Under the pieces are notes generated by a model, which saw only the letters and a list, made by a program, of their open reading frames with translations, was not told the DNA's origin and did not search any database. DNA of 64,000 nucleotides, from positions 5,828,001 through 5,892,000 of the forward strand of contig NC_079883.1 of NCBI RefSeq assembly GCF_029227915.1, given 5' to 3'. A program made the translations under genes and the position numbers. Positions 13,801 through 26,200 of this stretch are shown here, in pieces; position 1 is the first letter of the stretch; each line of letters opens with the position of its first letter. This stretch comes from Hydractinia symbiolongicarpus (Eukaryota > Cnidaria > Hydrozoa > Anthoathecata > Hydractiniidae).

Positions 13801-16800
13801 GATTTCTACAATTGCTATTAACCGCATATACTGAACCCCACGGAATAGGTATATGCTAACATTATTAAAGGCTTGCAATAAACTAATCACATTACGCACA
13901 ACACATCACTAATACTTGATAAATAAGACACGAACAACAAGACTTACATTTTCATTTCAAAGCTTTGTTGTAGAGCATGCTGTAGATACACCAAAACTAA
14001 AAAAAGGCTAATTACATTGAAAATGTGTTGGTTTTGAAACAAATGTCTACCCACAAGTTGCCAAATTCATCCATTGCTCCAGCACAAGAGACAAGAGGCA
14101 GTATGTCAAAATCAAAAAATAAAGTTTATAATGTTCTAACTTTAGTGTTCTTATTCTTAGAGTTAATTGCAACTTTAACGAAAAAAAACCTAATATAAGC
14201 TAAAAAAAAGTTTAAGTTCGGGTTAAGTAAAAAAGTGACACACCTTTTTTTTCGTATCAGAATAAAATTTTGAATGATTTTATTTAAACATAAAATCCTA
14301 TCAAGTAGAAGCTTATAGAGAACAAACATAACAAAAAAAGAAAAAAGAAAAAATATTGAGAAAATGATTGTCTCTTTAAACAAGAAAATCAAATCTCAAA
14401 AATACCACCACCATCGTTTTTCTCACAATCTTTATGTGCAATAAAAATTTTAAAATGTACGATAGGCATAACAGGAATAAAGGGGCCGAAATGAGAGAAA
14501 AGCATATTAAGGGTTGGCCCAAAATACTCAGGTGTACTGCAACTACATGGCTGTGAGCCAAAGAGGGTAGCTGTATGTAACCACAGGCTAATTCCTGTGG
14601 ATTTTTCCATGAGATATGATTAGAACACAGGAAAATAATACAATAAAAAAATACCTAAATTATAGTTGTCTTGTACAATTTCATCACCTATAAAATTTAC
14701 ATGGCATTTCATTAGAGAAAAAAAAAGAGGAAACCTACCTGTCAATAAAATAAGGCTATGCCAACGTTAATACATTCCTGTTTTCCTCGATCTTTTTAAT
14801 TTAAAATTTTATAAAGGGAAGTATTATATTTCCCCCGATAATATATATCAAACAATAATTTGTATCATTAGACACCCTTTCCACACAGAAAAACGAGTCT
14901 TTGCAATTTATAAATGCTTTTTGTTTGCACGATGCATCTTTACACAGCATTAGGTAAACATTTTTTTAAACACAGAAAAAAATAGGAGACTTTTAAAAGA
15001 ACAAGGTAAAAAAAGGGTTACTACAACCCTTTTTTAGCTGTTCAAACGGCTGCATTATTTAGACAGTGTTTATTTGTAAAAGTTTTTCTTTAATATAACT
15101 CCAAAATATGGACCTTGACATGTATGAAATGATTTGACTTATAATCTAAATTGCTGGCAGCAGAAACTTTCAATTAAAAATGTTTTATAAAAAAAATGAA
15201 AAAAATCGGCTTTTAAAAAATTCCAAACTTTACAACCTCATGATTTTTTACTAGTCTCTGTTTTAAAATGAACTTTGGGTTAACCAAGTTGAAATAGTGT
15301 GCAGAATTTTTTTGTTCAATTGTATTTTTCAATCAATAGGCTTTAGTATATTTTGAGATATTCTTTGGAAACATCCTCTGTGCCATAAAATGATGTCGGA
15401 GGAAAAAAATTCAAAGCAAAAATATTTCTGCACCCCGTATCATAACTGCATGATTTTCTAAACAAGTCTAAAAATTTTAAAAAAAAGGAAAAAGTTACTG
15501 AAAATTGAAGCTTGCGCAGTGTAGTGCTATAAAGATTGTCGTAAACTTCTATGCCATGCACAACCTTTGCTGTTATTGACGTTTCTCTTTAATAATTACG
15601 TATTTCTTTCTGCATAATTTTACAGGCACGTAGTAGCACTGGAACTACATTCGGCAAAATAATTTATTATTAAAGACATTTTAAAGAAAAATTATCAAAA
15701 CGGTATATTTTTGGTGAAAGATAATAGTATTACAACAATAAAATCGTAAGAGTGGTATAACAGAAAAAATATGGATATATAGTCTGAAAATAACTCCTAG
15801 TATCTAATTATGTGATTTTTTTTTTAATTTTGAAAGGGTTACTGCCACCTTAACCATAATGGACCAGACCTAAAGCTTGTAGTTAACACAAAAACACAGG
15901 TCATGTTATTCACACAAGACATATAAAAGTTATTTCTGCTTAAAATTTTTCAACGTCTGCACACCTATAAGAAGACTATATACCAATTTTAAAGTTCTCC
16001 ATCAGCCCTGCAATTATTTCAGTGTTTTCTCTTATTGATTGATTGGCGTCCTAAAGAGGAAATATTAAATTTAAATGACAGATATATACACTTGTTCCAA
16101 TTGTTGTGACCGAATTTAATATTTGAAACATAAACCAAACAACTTCTTTGTGTTTAATTGCAAAAAAGATTTAAAATATCTTATTGTCATTGATTACATA
16201 GTAAATTCGGTAATGCAATAAACAGGAAGTATAAACTAAAGAATTAAAAATAGTTTAATCCTTTGTCTCTCTAATAAACAAGTCTGTTGCCGCTTAAGAC
16301 GCTATAATTAAAAGCTTGTTTACCTATATTTTATTTTTTCTACATTTTACGCCTGACTCTTTTATATAAGCAAATATTACAACAAAAAAGCAACAGTCTG
16401 TTGCAGCATACCTTATCTAAAGCTAATACCACACTTAAAATGCCTGACATACACTTCTTTACTTCTTTTTTCAAGCACTCCTCCTGAGACATACTTTGAA
16501 GAATACTGCAAAAATAAATAAAATTTTAAACAATGATAAATGGGAAGCTTATACTTGCATGAAAACAAAGGTGAAAACTAAAGAAAAAATAGAATTCTTC
16601 ATTATAAGTTTTAACTGTAACTGGCAGTTGTTTAATCATATTAGACCCTTTATAATCTTTCGAAAGCTCTGCAACTCTGTTACTTGTCAGTTTGAAGAAA
16701 AACTTTGTGAGAATAAACAAAAAGCCTATGTAGATAAATCATGATAAAAGAGAGCAAGCTAGTTTTAAGAGTTGACCAAAATATTTTAAGGGTGTAGACA

Positions 16801-17491
16801 ACTAATTATATTGATTGCTAACACACAAACAAACACTACTTAATTTTCTTAATGGTAATAAAACAAAGAGTGTAACCGAAAAGAAGGATATCTGTGTTGA
16901 TAACTTACGCAGCAAGAGTCCTTCTCATAGGGTGGCGACTCATACATTGCACAAACATTGAACAAAGTAAAAATATGTTCTGCTTATCTTGCAACTCTCC
17001 ATTCTTTAGTTTTCCACTCAACTAAAAGAAAATGAAGAAGAGACTGAATAAATCATAAAATATTATAAAGAAATCTGCATAAATTTGTTGTGGAAAGTGT
17101 AAGCAATATTTGTCGTAAAAGTCCAATAATGTTTTTAGATAGAAGTTGTACAGTTCTTTCCTGTGTTTATTTCACATACTGTGTCCATTATCTCTACCTG
17201 TTTAGAACATCTTGATTATATTCATACCTCTTTTAAATAGCTCAATTGATCTTTTCCATTTGTAGCACAAGTTAAAATGACACTAAAGTCATTGCAAAGT
17301 GTAGAATCTAAAAATACAGTACACAAAGACAATATATTCACGAAAACATTTCAAACGAACAGTTATGACATTGCTCCATGACAGACAGAAAAAAGAGACA
17401 TACCTTTGGTCAAATTAAGCAACTTCACCACATTTTCTTGTGTGAACGCTAAACTGGTAGGGGAGTCTTTCTTCTTTAAACGATGACTCAT
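4899..17491 (-). CDS. THADA: THADA homologue (HEAT/ARM-repeat protein, DUF2428), 16 exons
   Basis: Large HEAT-repeat scaffold. Its yeast relative Trm732 partners the Trm7/FTSJ1 2'-O-methyltransferase acting on tRNA position 32; animal THADA is also linked to energy balance. Exons in transcript order: 17491-17404, 17307-17228, 17021-16909, 16505-16412, 16050-15984, 13996-13948, 13636-12295, 11606-9634, 9321-8992 (or -8969), 8834-8306 (start uncertain), 8136-8071, 7873-7833, 7178-7100, 6316-6193, 5925-5818, 5332-4899. Family blocks seen: RRSAGLPFYLQAL near residue 1080, then NWAIRNSCTILFSALMQRIF and MTGREFFSRFP near 1170, MAAKAFTPL after exon 9 starts, and SDAEIREAA near the end. The total, about 1838 aa, is close to human THADA (about 1950). 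Junctions are GT-AG and in phase except exon 9/10, where a frameshift or an unusual splice is possible. The stop at 4899-4901 assumes exon 16 is last; a donor-like GTATGT lies just before it. Confidence 0.9.
5722..5755. repeat. Perfect hairpin in THADA intron 15
   Basis: A 16-bp perfect inverted repeat (arms 5722-5737 and 5740-5755, AGAAAAATCATGTTTG and its complement) with a 2-nt spacer. A second small palindromic cluster built on CTTTCGCGA lies just upstream at about 5650-5685. Likely a miniature inverted element or a simple palindrome; no function is assigned. Confidence 0.7.
6531..6722. repeat. Diverged direct repeat, copy 1 (THADA intron 13)
   Basis: Roughly 190 bp that recurs at about 6907-7100. 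Shared blocks include GCAACCTAGTAATATC, AAAAATATCGCTAA, CATGTTGGTAC and TATGTGACGCAA. It lies in the intron between the exons at 7100-7178 and 6193-6316. Confidence 0.75.
6907..7100. repeat. Diverged direct repeat, copy 2, abutting THADA exon 13
   Basis: Second copy of the 6531-6722 repeat, about 375 bp downstream. It runs up to the splice donor of the THADA exon at 7100-7178, so the duplicated block includes the intron start. The first copy has lost a matching exon, so only intronic sequence seems retained in duplicate. Confidence 0.65.
7310..7375. repeat. Short tandem repeat with CAGTGGAACCT motif
   Basis: Two and a half tandem copies of a unit of about 27 bp containing ACACAGTGGAACCTGCCTAA. 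The motif CAGTGGAACCTC resembles terminal repeats of pogo/Tigger-type DNA transposons and recurs near 54088, 60836 and 61463. Transposon origin is inference. Confidence 0.5.
8735..8764. repeat. 13-bp-stem hairpin inside THADA exon 10
   Basis: CAACTCAGCACCA, a GTGT loop, then the exact complement. The sequence is in the coding frame, so the palindrome constrains both protein (QLSTNTGAEL) and RNA structure, or arose by chance. Confidence 0.7.
14010..15983 (-). other. THADA intron 5, no gene recognised
   Basis: Long AT-rich intron between exons 5 and 6. It contains a decayed copy of the Helitron-like 3' hairpin near 14580-14620 (GTGGATTTTTCCATGAG, then GATTAG) and, at about 15505-15680, a dispersed repeat that also occurs near 46600-46740. 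The open frames in it look like chance. Confidence 0.55.
15505..15680. repeat. Dispersed repeat R1, copy 1
   Basis: Shares with 46600-46740 a series of blocks in the same order: GAAGCTTG..CAGTGTAG, ATAAAGATTGTC, TTTCTTTCTG, ATTTT.CA.GCACGTA, then ATTCGGC/ATTCAGC near the end. Unclassified; no coding potential seen. Confidence 0.6.
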
Positions 17492-18284
17492 TTTTTATAT
17501 TGTATATATGTACATGTTTTAAAGATTGACACATATAGGTAGCAACCTAAAAAAAAAAAAAAAATTACGCAGGCTGTCATTGCTAAAATGTTTTGGGAAA
17601 TTTTCTTGCAATTTAGATTGGATTCCAAAGACGGTTAAAATTCCTGATGGTCTAATAAAAAATTGAACAATTATATGCGAAAAGTTTAACTGAACTCTGG
17701 GAATTACCCTAGGAACATTTTAATTCCTTTTGGGATTAGGCTAAGAAATATACTAAAAGCTTTTCTGTAGCACATTGAAGGCTAGGCCATATATTTATTA
17801 TATATAAACAAAAACAGAACAACAGAAGTTAATACAAAGATGTCCAAATAGTAACAGGTTTTGAGTTTAGTTTCGTAGAAGTTTAAATATTTTACTACTT
17901 TTGCTTTCTAAATGTTTTAAATACTTAAAATATATTAACACACAATAACTTTTTTAAATTGCAGAAAGTAGTTCATAGTTAAACCATAAAAACAAAGAAA
18001 AACAACTAGCTACGACATATTCAAAAAAGCTTGATAAATCTTTCATGGTTCCAGAGGGCTTTATAATAACCTGTTATTAGTTATTTCTTTTAAATGTTCT
18101 ATATGTTTTCTAATATTTGAACTCTCATAATTTATGAACTTGTTAAAAATGATGTTACAGAGCCATTTACCATTGTTCATCGCCAAAGCACACTTTGTGT
18201 TAACAAACTCATCTTCACTAAACTCTAACGAAAAACAACTGTCCTCTGCTATACTGGTTATGGTGTTTCTTTTTTGCTGACTTT
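17492..18284. other. Spacer between LSM10 and THADA
   Basis: About 790 bp between the LSM10 stop and the THADA start, both on the minus strand. A strong poly-T tract ending in AG (acceptor at 17547-17548) lies 55 nt before the THADA ATG, marking a 5'-UTR splice or trans-splice site. Minus-strand frame 18294-18061 is open for 77 codons with a protein-like composition, not matched to a family. Confidence 0.5.
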
Positions 18285-18680
18285 TTATCTCCCCCTACCT
18301 CTACTTCTGAAATTACCCCTCCCCCTGCCAAATTGTGACCCTGTTCTCCTGGATCTATTAAGTTTAGTTAATTCTCCAAGAATAGCACTTTGCATATCAA
18401 TTTCATCAGGGATGTGAACATATCGAATATTGCTACCCAATATATGCATGTGTGTAAATTCTTGTTGTTCACCAGAAATCTTATTAACTACTACGTCCTC
18501 AACAGTGAGATTCATAAAGCCATCACAATTAAGTATTTTTCCCAGTACAGTTGTCTCATTTCGAAGCTCCACCATAGTTCGATAACCTTGACATGCACGC
18601 AGTAAGCATAGGAGACTTCTCTCTGTTTTTGCTCTCTCTAAACCAGATAAACTGTGGTAAGAATAAGGATTTTCAGCCAT
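18285..18680 (-). CDS. LSM10: LSm10, U7 snRNP-specific Sm-like protein
   Basis: LSm10 replaces SmD1 in the heptameric ring of the U7 snRNP, which cleaves replication-dependent histone pre-mRNAs at their 3' ends. The 131-residue single-exon frame has the Sm fold: the Sm1-like stretch TMVELRNETTVLGKILNCDG then FMNLTVEDV (about residues 35-65), and the LSm10-typical Sm2 replacement NIRYVHIPDE (about 84-93). The C-terminus is an RG-rich tail (GRGRGNFRSRGRGR), longer and more arginine/glycine-rich than the human tail as I recall it. The start is set by an ATG preceded by a poly-T AG acceptor at 18682-18683, one base before the ATG. Divergent to ZFYVE1, upstream of THADA on the same strand. SmD1 itself is less likely because the IRG motif is absent. 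Confidence 0.9.
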   Translation of the reverse strand: MAENPYSYHSLSGLERAKTERSLLCLLRACQGYRTMVELRNETTVLGKILNCDGFMNLTVEDVVVNKISGEQQEFTHMHILGSNIRYVHIPDEIDMQSAILGELTKLNRSRRTGSQFGRGRGNFRSRGRGR

Positions 18681-19257
18681 TCTAAAAACTTTTATGAATT
18701 AAATTCAGGAAGATTATTTCTATATTTCTTTCACAATTCTTTATTGGAGCGCTAAAAAATATACAAAGCATATCATATACATATGAACAACAAAACCATT
18801 AAAAATGCATCACATGAAAGGTTCAGATTATGGACACAACCATTGTGATTGTGATTCCGACATATCATAATTTTTTGTGATGTGATTTTACCTGGCTGAC
18901 ATTAACCTTTGTAGTTGTTCCGACCTGTAAGCCACAAAAAATCAAAAACAGGGGGTAAATGTTACTAGACTTATGCATGTTAATAAATTCTGTTAAATCA
19001 GTAAGCTTTAGCGTATTTTATCAATTTAAGTCACACTACTGTGGAAAGTTTATCATTTCCTGAACACGATAGTTTAGTAGGCGACGTTTCGGGAGATCCT
19101 CTTCCATCTGCGAAAGTGCGGGTGGTTTCGGCGGACAACCGTCAATTTAATTTGAAAAGTTGCCCAAACTCGTCCTTATATATGCGGGCGTTTGCGGCTT
19201 AGTCGGCACCCTCTTTCACCTGATCGGGGGGAAAGATCCTGTACCCAATAAAATTCT

Positions 19258-19450
19258 ATTTGGAAATGACCTTAGCTATCTAGATTTTGCTCCAAAATTT
19301 TTTTGGCTCAAACTTCCTAACATTGTTCTTAAACTCCAAAATGTGTCTAGCTTTTGCACTCTCATCTAAAATACGGAAACGTTCACCTCCAAATAACTTG
19401 TTATTACGTCAAACCGAATCGCCGAATAAAAGAGAAATGAATTTAAATTG
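19258..19450. repeat. Dispersed repeat R2, copy 1
   Basis: About 190 bp that recurs in the same orientation at 47213-47395. Shared blocks include TTAGCTATCTAGATTTTGCTCC, AAACTTCCTAACATTGT and TACGGAAAC.TTCACCTCCAAA, in that order. No open frame shared by both copies, so probably a non-coding element or the 3' end of a larger one. Confidence 0.7.
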
Positions 19451-19536
19451 GAAGAGAAGTAAGCCATAGAGGCCATCGTAGGTAGGTTGCTAGCAATCAA
19501 TGTGTATATAAAAGAACGCGAAAAAAAACAAATCTG

Positions 19537-19882
19537 TGGCGCCGTAGATTAGTGGTTATAGCTCTCGTACTCTGTGCGGGAGACCGGGGTTCGATTCCTC
19601 TTGACAGCGATTTAACATGGGCGAGTGAATGTTACCATAGCCCCGGGTTAACCCAAGCCATGTGAGGGAAATTGGGAAGATGGCACACTGTGTGGGCCGT
19701 TGGATGTTGCCGGGAGTTGTCTAGTAGAGCGCGGGCTCTAATTGGGTCTGCGTAGCTCAAAATGAGCATTAAATACTCTAGGACTCTCCATCTACGCCAT
19801 GGCCCCCCCTGGAAATAATAGACAGGGTATATCCCTCGATATTTGTGAGGCTAGCCATGTAACATATGCACATCTATCTATC
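19537..19882 (+). mobile_element. tRNA-derived SINE, copy 1
   Basis: About 345 bp. The head contains a pol III A box (TAGATTAGTGG, 19545-19555) and a consensus B box (GGTTCGATTCC, 19588-19598) at tRNA-like spacing. A conserved body follows (GAGTGAATGTTACC, GGTTAACCCA, GGAAATAATAGACAGGG) and a short ATCT tail. The head cannot fold as an intact tRNA acceptor with the downstream sequence, and the body recurs at 22534-22900, so it is a SINE and not a tRNA gene. The intact B box makes this the copy most likely to keep pol III activity. Confidence 0.85.
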
Positions 19883-20241
19883 CACTCCACATACTTCGCC
19901 CACCATCATGGGTATGCCATTTTGATTCACCCGGATCCGTCAAAACGGTCCATCTCAGGCGACTGACGTAATATATTTTAAGCCAATCAGCTTTCACCCT
20001 TTCAGGCAAACACAAAACATTAACCTCTAAATATGCTGACAATGCATTTATCTCAGATGTAAACAAGCGGTAGAAAATCTTTTCAGTTTTATTAGGTTAA
20101 AACAAGCGATACAGCTAAAGCTAATTATTATACTGTTATTTGGAAGTTGTTATTTAAAAATATGCCTGACAGCTAGGTAAAAGTATATGGAGTATCTAAC
20201 ACGAAAATACTTTTATTACAATGGACATGAACTACTAAAAA

Positions 20242-23200
20242 ATGGCAGAGGTTTCCTGCAGCAGTATCAGCAGCAGGTCATTTTCCAAAGAGGAAACAAA
20301 TATGGCGGCTGACCAAGCCCTGCTAAAGAAATCTAACTCAAACATATATGGTGATACAGATTCTTTAAGGTGTGATAGATGTAGAAGTAAAAAGAAAAGA
20401 CCATCTGTAGTTTGCATAGATTGTGGTGATTTGGTTTTATGTAATGAGTGTAATCAAAAAGTTCATAAGGAGATCATGCAAATGCACCAATTTCATGAAC
20501 TAAATATTAGCTCTAAAGAAAAAAACAAATTTTCTAATGGTGTTGTTGCATCCTCAAACCAAAGCAATGCTGCAGAACTTGATATCATACAAACTGATGT
20601 GCCAAAAAGCTTGCTGCTCATAGATAGCAGCGAGAAACTAAAAGTAAGTTATTTAACAATTGGCTTCTCTTCTCTAAGGGCCATCATCGGACAATTGGGT
20701 TCATCTCTGTTAAGGGCAGCTGGCAGTGTTAATTAACTCATAACCTCCTTCACCCTAAAAGCATGCTAACCTTTTAAACGTAGTGTATATTTGTACGCAC
20801 TTTTGCGTAACGTTTGTGTTAATCCGCTATTCGTACGCAAAGTGATTTAGGGTTAGGGTTAGGATTCTTTTTTCCTTTTTTCATGTGTAAATATGTCATA
20901 TATTATATATGAATAGTGCTACACACTATTAATACGCACTTTACATACGAATAGTGGATGAACACATGTGTACGCACCATATTAAAGTGTGTACGAATAT
21001 ATAGTTCCCCTTTTAAAATGTCCATATAGCAGCCAAATATTTGGAATGTGGCTAGTGCACCGGTACCGGATCTTTAAGATCAAAATCGCTTAAAAAACCG
21101 GTAAATTCAAAAATGGCGTGTGTGCAACGATGTTTAAGAAATTGACATGATATTTGTTAACTGAATGAAGTATTACACCTTATGGATCTCAACAATGTAG
21201 TTTTTTTTGCTAAATAATTAAAGTGAATGACGTATAAGAGTTACCGGTGCTTTAAACTGAAAGCCTTATGAGGCTTAAAGTGCCAGGTTTTTTGTAGACA
21301 GTTGACTTAGAGTGCCATTTGTTTTGCAGTGATACATAGAGAACCGGTTTTTTTTCGTAAAAATAAAAGTGCTGGGTTTTTTTGCAGTAATACTTAGAAA
21401 ACCGTTTTTTTTTTCGTAAAAATTAGAGTGCCCGGTTTTTTTGCAGTGATACTTAGGGAACCGCTTTTTTTTCGTAAAAATTAGATTGCCGATATTTTTT
21501 GCAGTGATACTTAGAGAACTGGGTTTTTGAAAAAGTTAGTGTCATTTTTTTTTGTAAGATATTCATTAGACTCAGAGTGCCGGTTACTTTGTACGAGACA
21601 AGGTTACCTTTAGAGTGTCGTTTTTTGTAGAAGACAAGTTTAAATTTAGAGTGACTTTTTTTTTGTAGAGATATTAGGGCACCGGTTTTTTTCGTAAGAC
21701 TCATTAGAGCCGGTTTTTTTGTAACATACTTATAAGATTTAGAATGTTGGGTTTTTTTGTAGAAGACAAGGTTACCTTAAAGTGCCAGTTTTTATGTTGT
21801 GATATTAGAGTGCCGTTTTTTTCGTGACACCCATTAGGAGTGCCGGGTTTTTTCGTGCAATTCAATAGGCTTAAAGCACCAGGTTTTTTCAGAGATACTT
21901 AAAGTGCTGGTAAAAAGTTTTTTTAAAAAAGACAAGTAATCATTAACTTATGAAATAAAAATGGATATTGAAGTAATATATGATCAAAAAAACCCACCTC
22001 ACCTCAAAACATCCAACGTTATGTAATGGCAGCATGAGTATGAAAAGAACCATCTTAGTTCCGTACCAGACTGACCAAAAAAAGGAAAATATGCCTCTTG
22101 TTCTTTTTATTTAAACTTGAGGAAATTATACAAAAGACCTTTTACTGCAGATTGACATCTTATAATTGTTAAAGGCAAAAGTTAACCAAGAAAAATGTAA
22201 CAATTTGAACAGGTAGATGTGCATTGAATAAGACATACTTACCTCACTGAGAGGATTTACCGGCTCTTTAGCCACGCCGAAATATTTACTTCCTACATGG
22301 ACCCTTGTTGTTTTATGAGCAGATCAGAAAAATATTGCAAAGCTTATTCTCTGGTATATATTATATTTATTGGTATTTTTTATGTTAATTTCTATAATGC
22401 CTGTTCTCTCCTCTCTACAAATAGAATAAAGTTGGTTTTCATCTCCATTTTTTCATGTAGGTTACGGCCAAATTGGCTGTTTTTGAAGAGCTTCCAAAAT
22501 TTTCCAAAACAGTATTTATGAGATAAATAATTTTGTCGTGATGTAGCTTAGTGGTTATAACTCTCGTACTTTGTGGGGGAGACCGGGGTTAGATTCCATT
22601 TGGCAGCAACTCAGTATGGACGAGTGAATGTTACCTTAGCTTTGGGTTAACCCAGGCTATGTGAGGAAAATTGGGGAGATGACACAATGTGTGGGCAGTT
22701 GGATGTTGCAGGGAGTTGTCTGGTAGAGCGCAGACCCTCATTGGGTCTTTGTGTCCTAAAGTGAACATTAAATAGCATTAAACTTCCCATCTAAGCCATG
22801 GCCCCTCCTGGAAATAATAGACAGGGTATATCCCTTAATATTTGTGAGACTAGCCATGTAAAATATGTACATTTATTTCTATCTATTTATCTATCTATCT
22901 AATAGTACTATTTTCAGCTTATCGACACACCGGCGATTGGTTTTTTAGTAGTTTTTTTAACCAACTGACTTATTACAGCAATCACAAGCCTGGGTTTGTG
23001 ATGACTTAATATGCCAGTTGGTCAAAGTTGGCCAGAAGTATCAAATGTTTTGGAATTTATCTGGAATTTTTGTGACTTTAGGTAAAATCAGAAGGGGATT
23101 TTAAAGCACTTTTATCCTGTCAAGATAACCCAAGAGTGAAAGTAGTTTCAATCTTTGGAAATACGGGGGATGGAAAATCACACACACTAAATCATACTTT

Positions 23201-26200
23201 TTTTAATGGAGTTGAGGTTTTTGACACATCACCTTGCCAGAAGTCATGTACTGTTGGAGTTTGGGCAGCATATGACAAGACACACAAAGTCATAATATTA
23301 GATACTGAAGGTTTGCTTGGAGTATCTGAGAACACTAACCAACGAATGAGGTTGCTGCTGAAGATACTTGCAATATCTGATATTGTAATTTACAGAACTA
23401 GGGCAGAAAGGTTACATAGTGACATGTTTGCTTTTCTTGGAGATGCATCAGAAGCATATCTTAAGTATTTTACAAAAGACTTACAATCTGTCAAACAAAG
23501 AGGGAAAATGATGGAAACTACACCCTTGTGCAATCTGGGTCCATCAATTATTATATTCCAAGAGACCCATTACACCACTCCACTTGGCCATGAAAATGGT
23601 AGTACTTTAAGCAACCAGTAAGTACCTTGTCACATATTGGTATAAGTAACCCTGCACATCATCTTCCCAACTGCTGCAAAGACAACCTCTCGCTTGCGGG
23701 GCGATTGCTCTGAATAACCTTGTCACTGTCACTGAATAACCTTGTCCCAAATATTGTATTATATCAATTTTTGTACAGTCATTCAAAAGTGCAAAATTTA
23801 GGATATACAGTTGCTATGTACAAAAGGCGTATTCATGAAAATTAACCTAGTACAAAATCTCCTTTTTTAAAAAATATAGCCGAAACATTTCACTGATTTA
23901 TTGAATTGCATTGATACAAAAATATATAATTTGCAAAATTGCTCTTAAACTATTTTCATTGATTTACTGAATTGCATTGCAACGAAAATATATAATTTGT
24001 AAAATTGCTCCTAAAATATCGAAACCGATGCATACTTTCCATCAATGCAGGAAAAAAATAATAAATGATACAGAAGATTTCCCATTTGAAATGTAAGTAA
24101 TATTGTTTTATTTTATTTCTTGTCACCATGTTTTTTAGAAGTGAAAACACACCTGAAGAGATTTTACGTGAAAACTTTGCCAACATTGGTCGTAACCCTG
24201 CAGCCTTTAGTTCTATCAGTTATGTTGGAACTCGAACTCAAGGAAATCCAACTGATTTTTCAATTCTTTTAAAAGAAGTACAACTTCATGTAAAAAACAG
24301 TGCAGTTCGTTCACCAAGACCAGCTTCAGTCATTTTCAATGCACTTGTGGTAAGATATTTATGGTTTGGTTTTGCAATATTTAAATACCTTCACGATCAT
24401 AAATTGTTTTACATTACTTTAGCATCTTAATTCCAAATTTGGTGATGAAATAAATGGTGTCATTCCAAATAGTTTTCCAGATGAATACTTTACCTGCACC
24501 TTTAAATGTCAGTCCTGCAGGTCAGTAAGCATATGTATATTACACTCTCTTTTCTTCAATATAATCAGAATTCATTCATGGTGGTGAGTTATATTTAACA
24601 ATACGATCTGATATTCAACAATTAAATGCTTTTATTTTTTGGTTTCACTGTTAAATTACAAACTAAGAAGTTGTTTTTACCTGTGCACAATTCTGTAACG
24701 GATATCAAAACTTATTATGCAACATATTCTTAGAAGTATAAATGTGTGTAATGTGTAAAGCGAAATATAAAAACTACTGTTGGTGTATTTTTGTCTATAG
24801 TGCTCGCTGTGAAAGTTGTATGAACCATGAAGAAGAAAACAAGCCACATATGTCATCATTACGGTGTAAATATCAGGCGCAGTTTGAGAATCGAGTATAC
24901 ATTTGCAAGGTACATAAGTACATAGATTTTATTTCAAACTAAGATCTATGTTTTCTGACACTTATAAAAATATTTTCCATTACATTGCATATGTAACAAC
25001 ACAGTTGTAGTGTTTTGCAAGTTAGATATTATGTTGCTGAAATGAAGATGCCTCTTGGAAAGAAATAATGCTAGCAATTCGTGCTTAAGAGCACAAGCAT
25101 TCGCGAGTTTAGAAATATAAATTTTACCCTTCAAAGCGGTATATAAACAATGGTATATTTTTCACCAGTTTTTTTTTTTTACTTAACATTAGATATGCTA
25201 TGAGAAAGGTGTTGAATCTATGGTTTTCCCCAAAACTGCTGAAGCTCAAGATTCGCATCTAATAGGACTTGCCAAGTTTGCCTGGTCTGGGTATGTTTAC
25301 TAAATCAGAAATTTTGTTTCTCAAAATTGAGACTTCTAAGTAAAATGTTCTGTAAAAGATACCGGTATTTTTAATTGGTACTGTGTCACATCAAATTAAT
25401 CATAAAAACAGTTTTAATTTTGTGAGCAATTATTTTCGCAAGTCGACTTCGTGGTTTTTTGTGGGCACTTAAATTTACAACAGGAATTTTAAACATTTTA
25501 CCTGTCTCTTTAGCTATGTGTTAGAGTGTCCTGAATGTGGTGTGATTTACCGAAGTAGACAGTATTGGTATGGTAATCGGGATCCTGTTGAAAATTCCGT
25601 TCGTGCTGAAATCAAACATTGCTGGCCGGGGGTAATGGAAATAATATTTTGTGTTTTTAGGACTTCCATTAATGACCGAAATTCCGTGTCTAAGTTTTCA
25701 ATACTAAAGCTTAATCTTTATTGTGTTTTCGTTAAACATAACTTTTTTTTAAAGACACGATTGCCACATGGAAATCAAAATGCGGCACGCAGGCTTCTTG
25801 ATGGTGTACATTCTCTGGCTTCAAAAATTACTAATGTTAGTGCAAAACCGACACAAGTTGTAACGAACTGGGTGACTGACAAAGTTGCACCATCCTACTG
25901 GACACCGAATTATTTGATATTTGTAAGTGACTTTAGGACTAATGCAAGCAACGACGGAACTTTCTGCTAAGTTTGATATTTTTTGTTTGTTTGCTTGTTT
26001 GTTTGCTTATTTGTTTGCTTGTTTGTTTGTTTGTTTGTTTGTTTTTATTCAATGTTTCACTAATTTCTAACAAATTTTCTTCTATTTCTTTCTGGAGAAT
26101 CAAAAGACTGAATGATGCAGTATTTTAAAACTAGTACTGGGGCAATATGATTAATTCCCTCAAAAGGCTAAATCAACCGTGTATCATGATTTGCTTTTTG

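Larger units (their letters stand above)
18681..20241. other. Divergent intergenic region LSM10/ZFYVE1
   Basis: About 1.56 kb separate the two start codons. It must contain the promoters of both genes, but I see no confident TATA or initiator. It is occupied by a dispersed repeat (19258-19450) and a tRNA-derived SINE (19537-19882). Confidence 0.6.

Noticed and set aside
19537-19610. Candidate tRNA gene with A and B boxes
   Set aside because: The acceptor stem does not close and the downstream body recurs at 22534-22900 and 44359-44425; it is a SINE head.
20845-20868. Interstitial telomere
   Set aside because: Only about two and a half repeats, inside an intron with many other short repeats.
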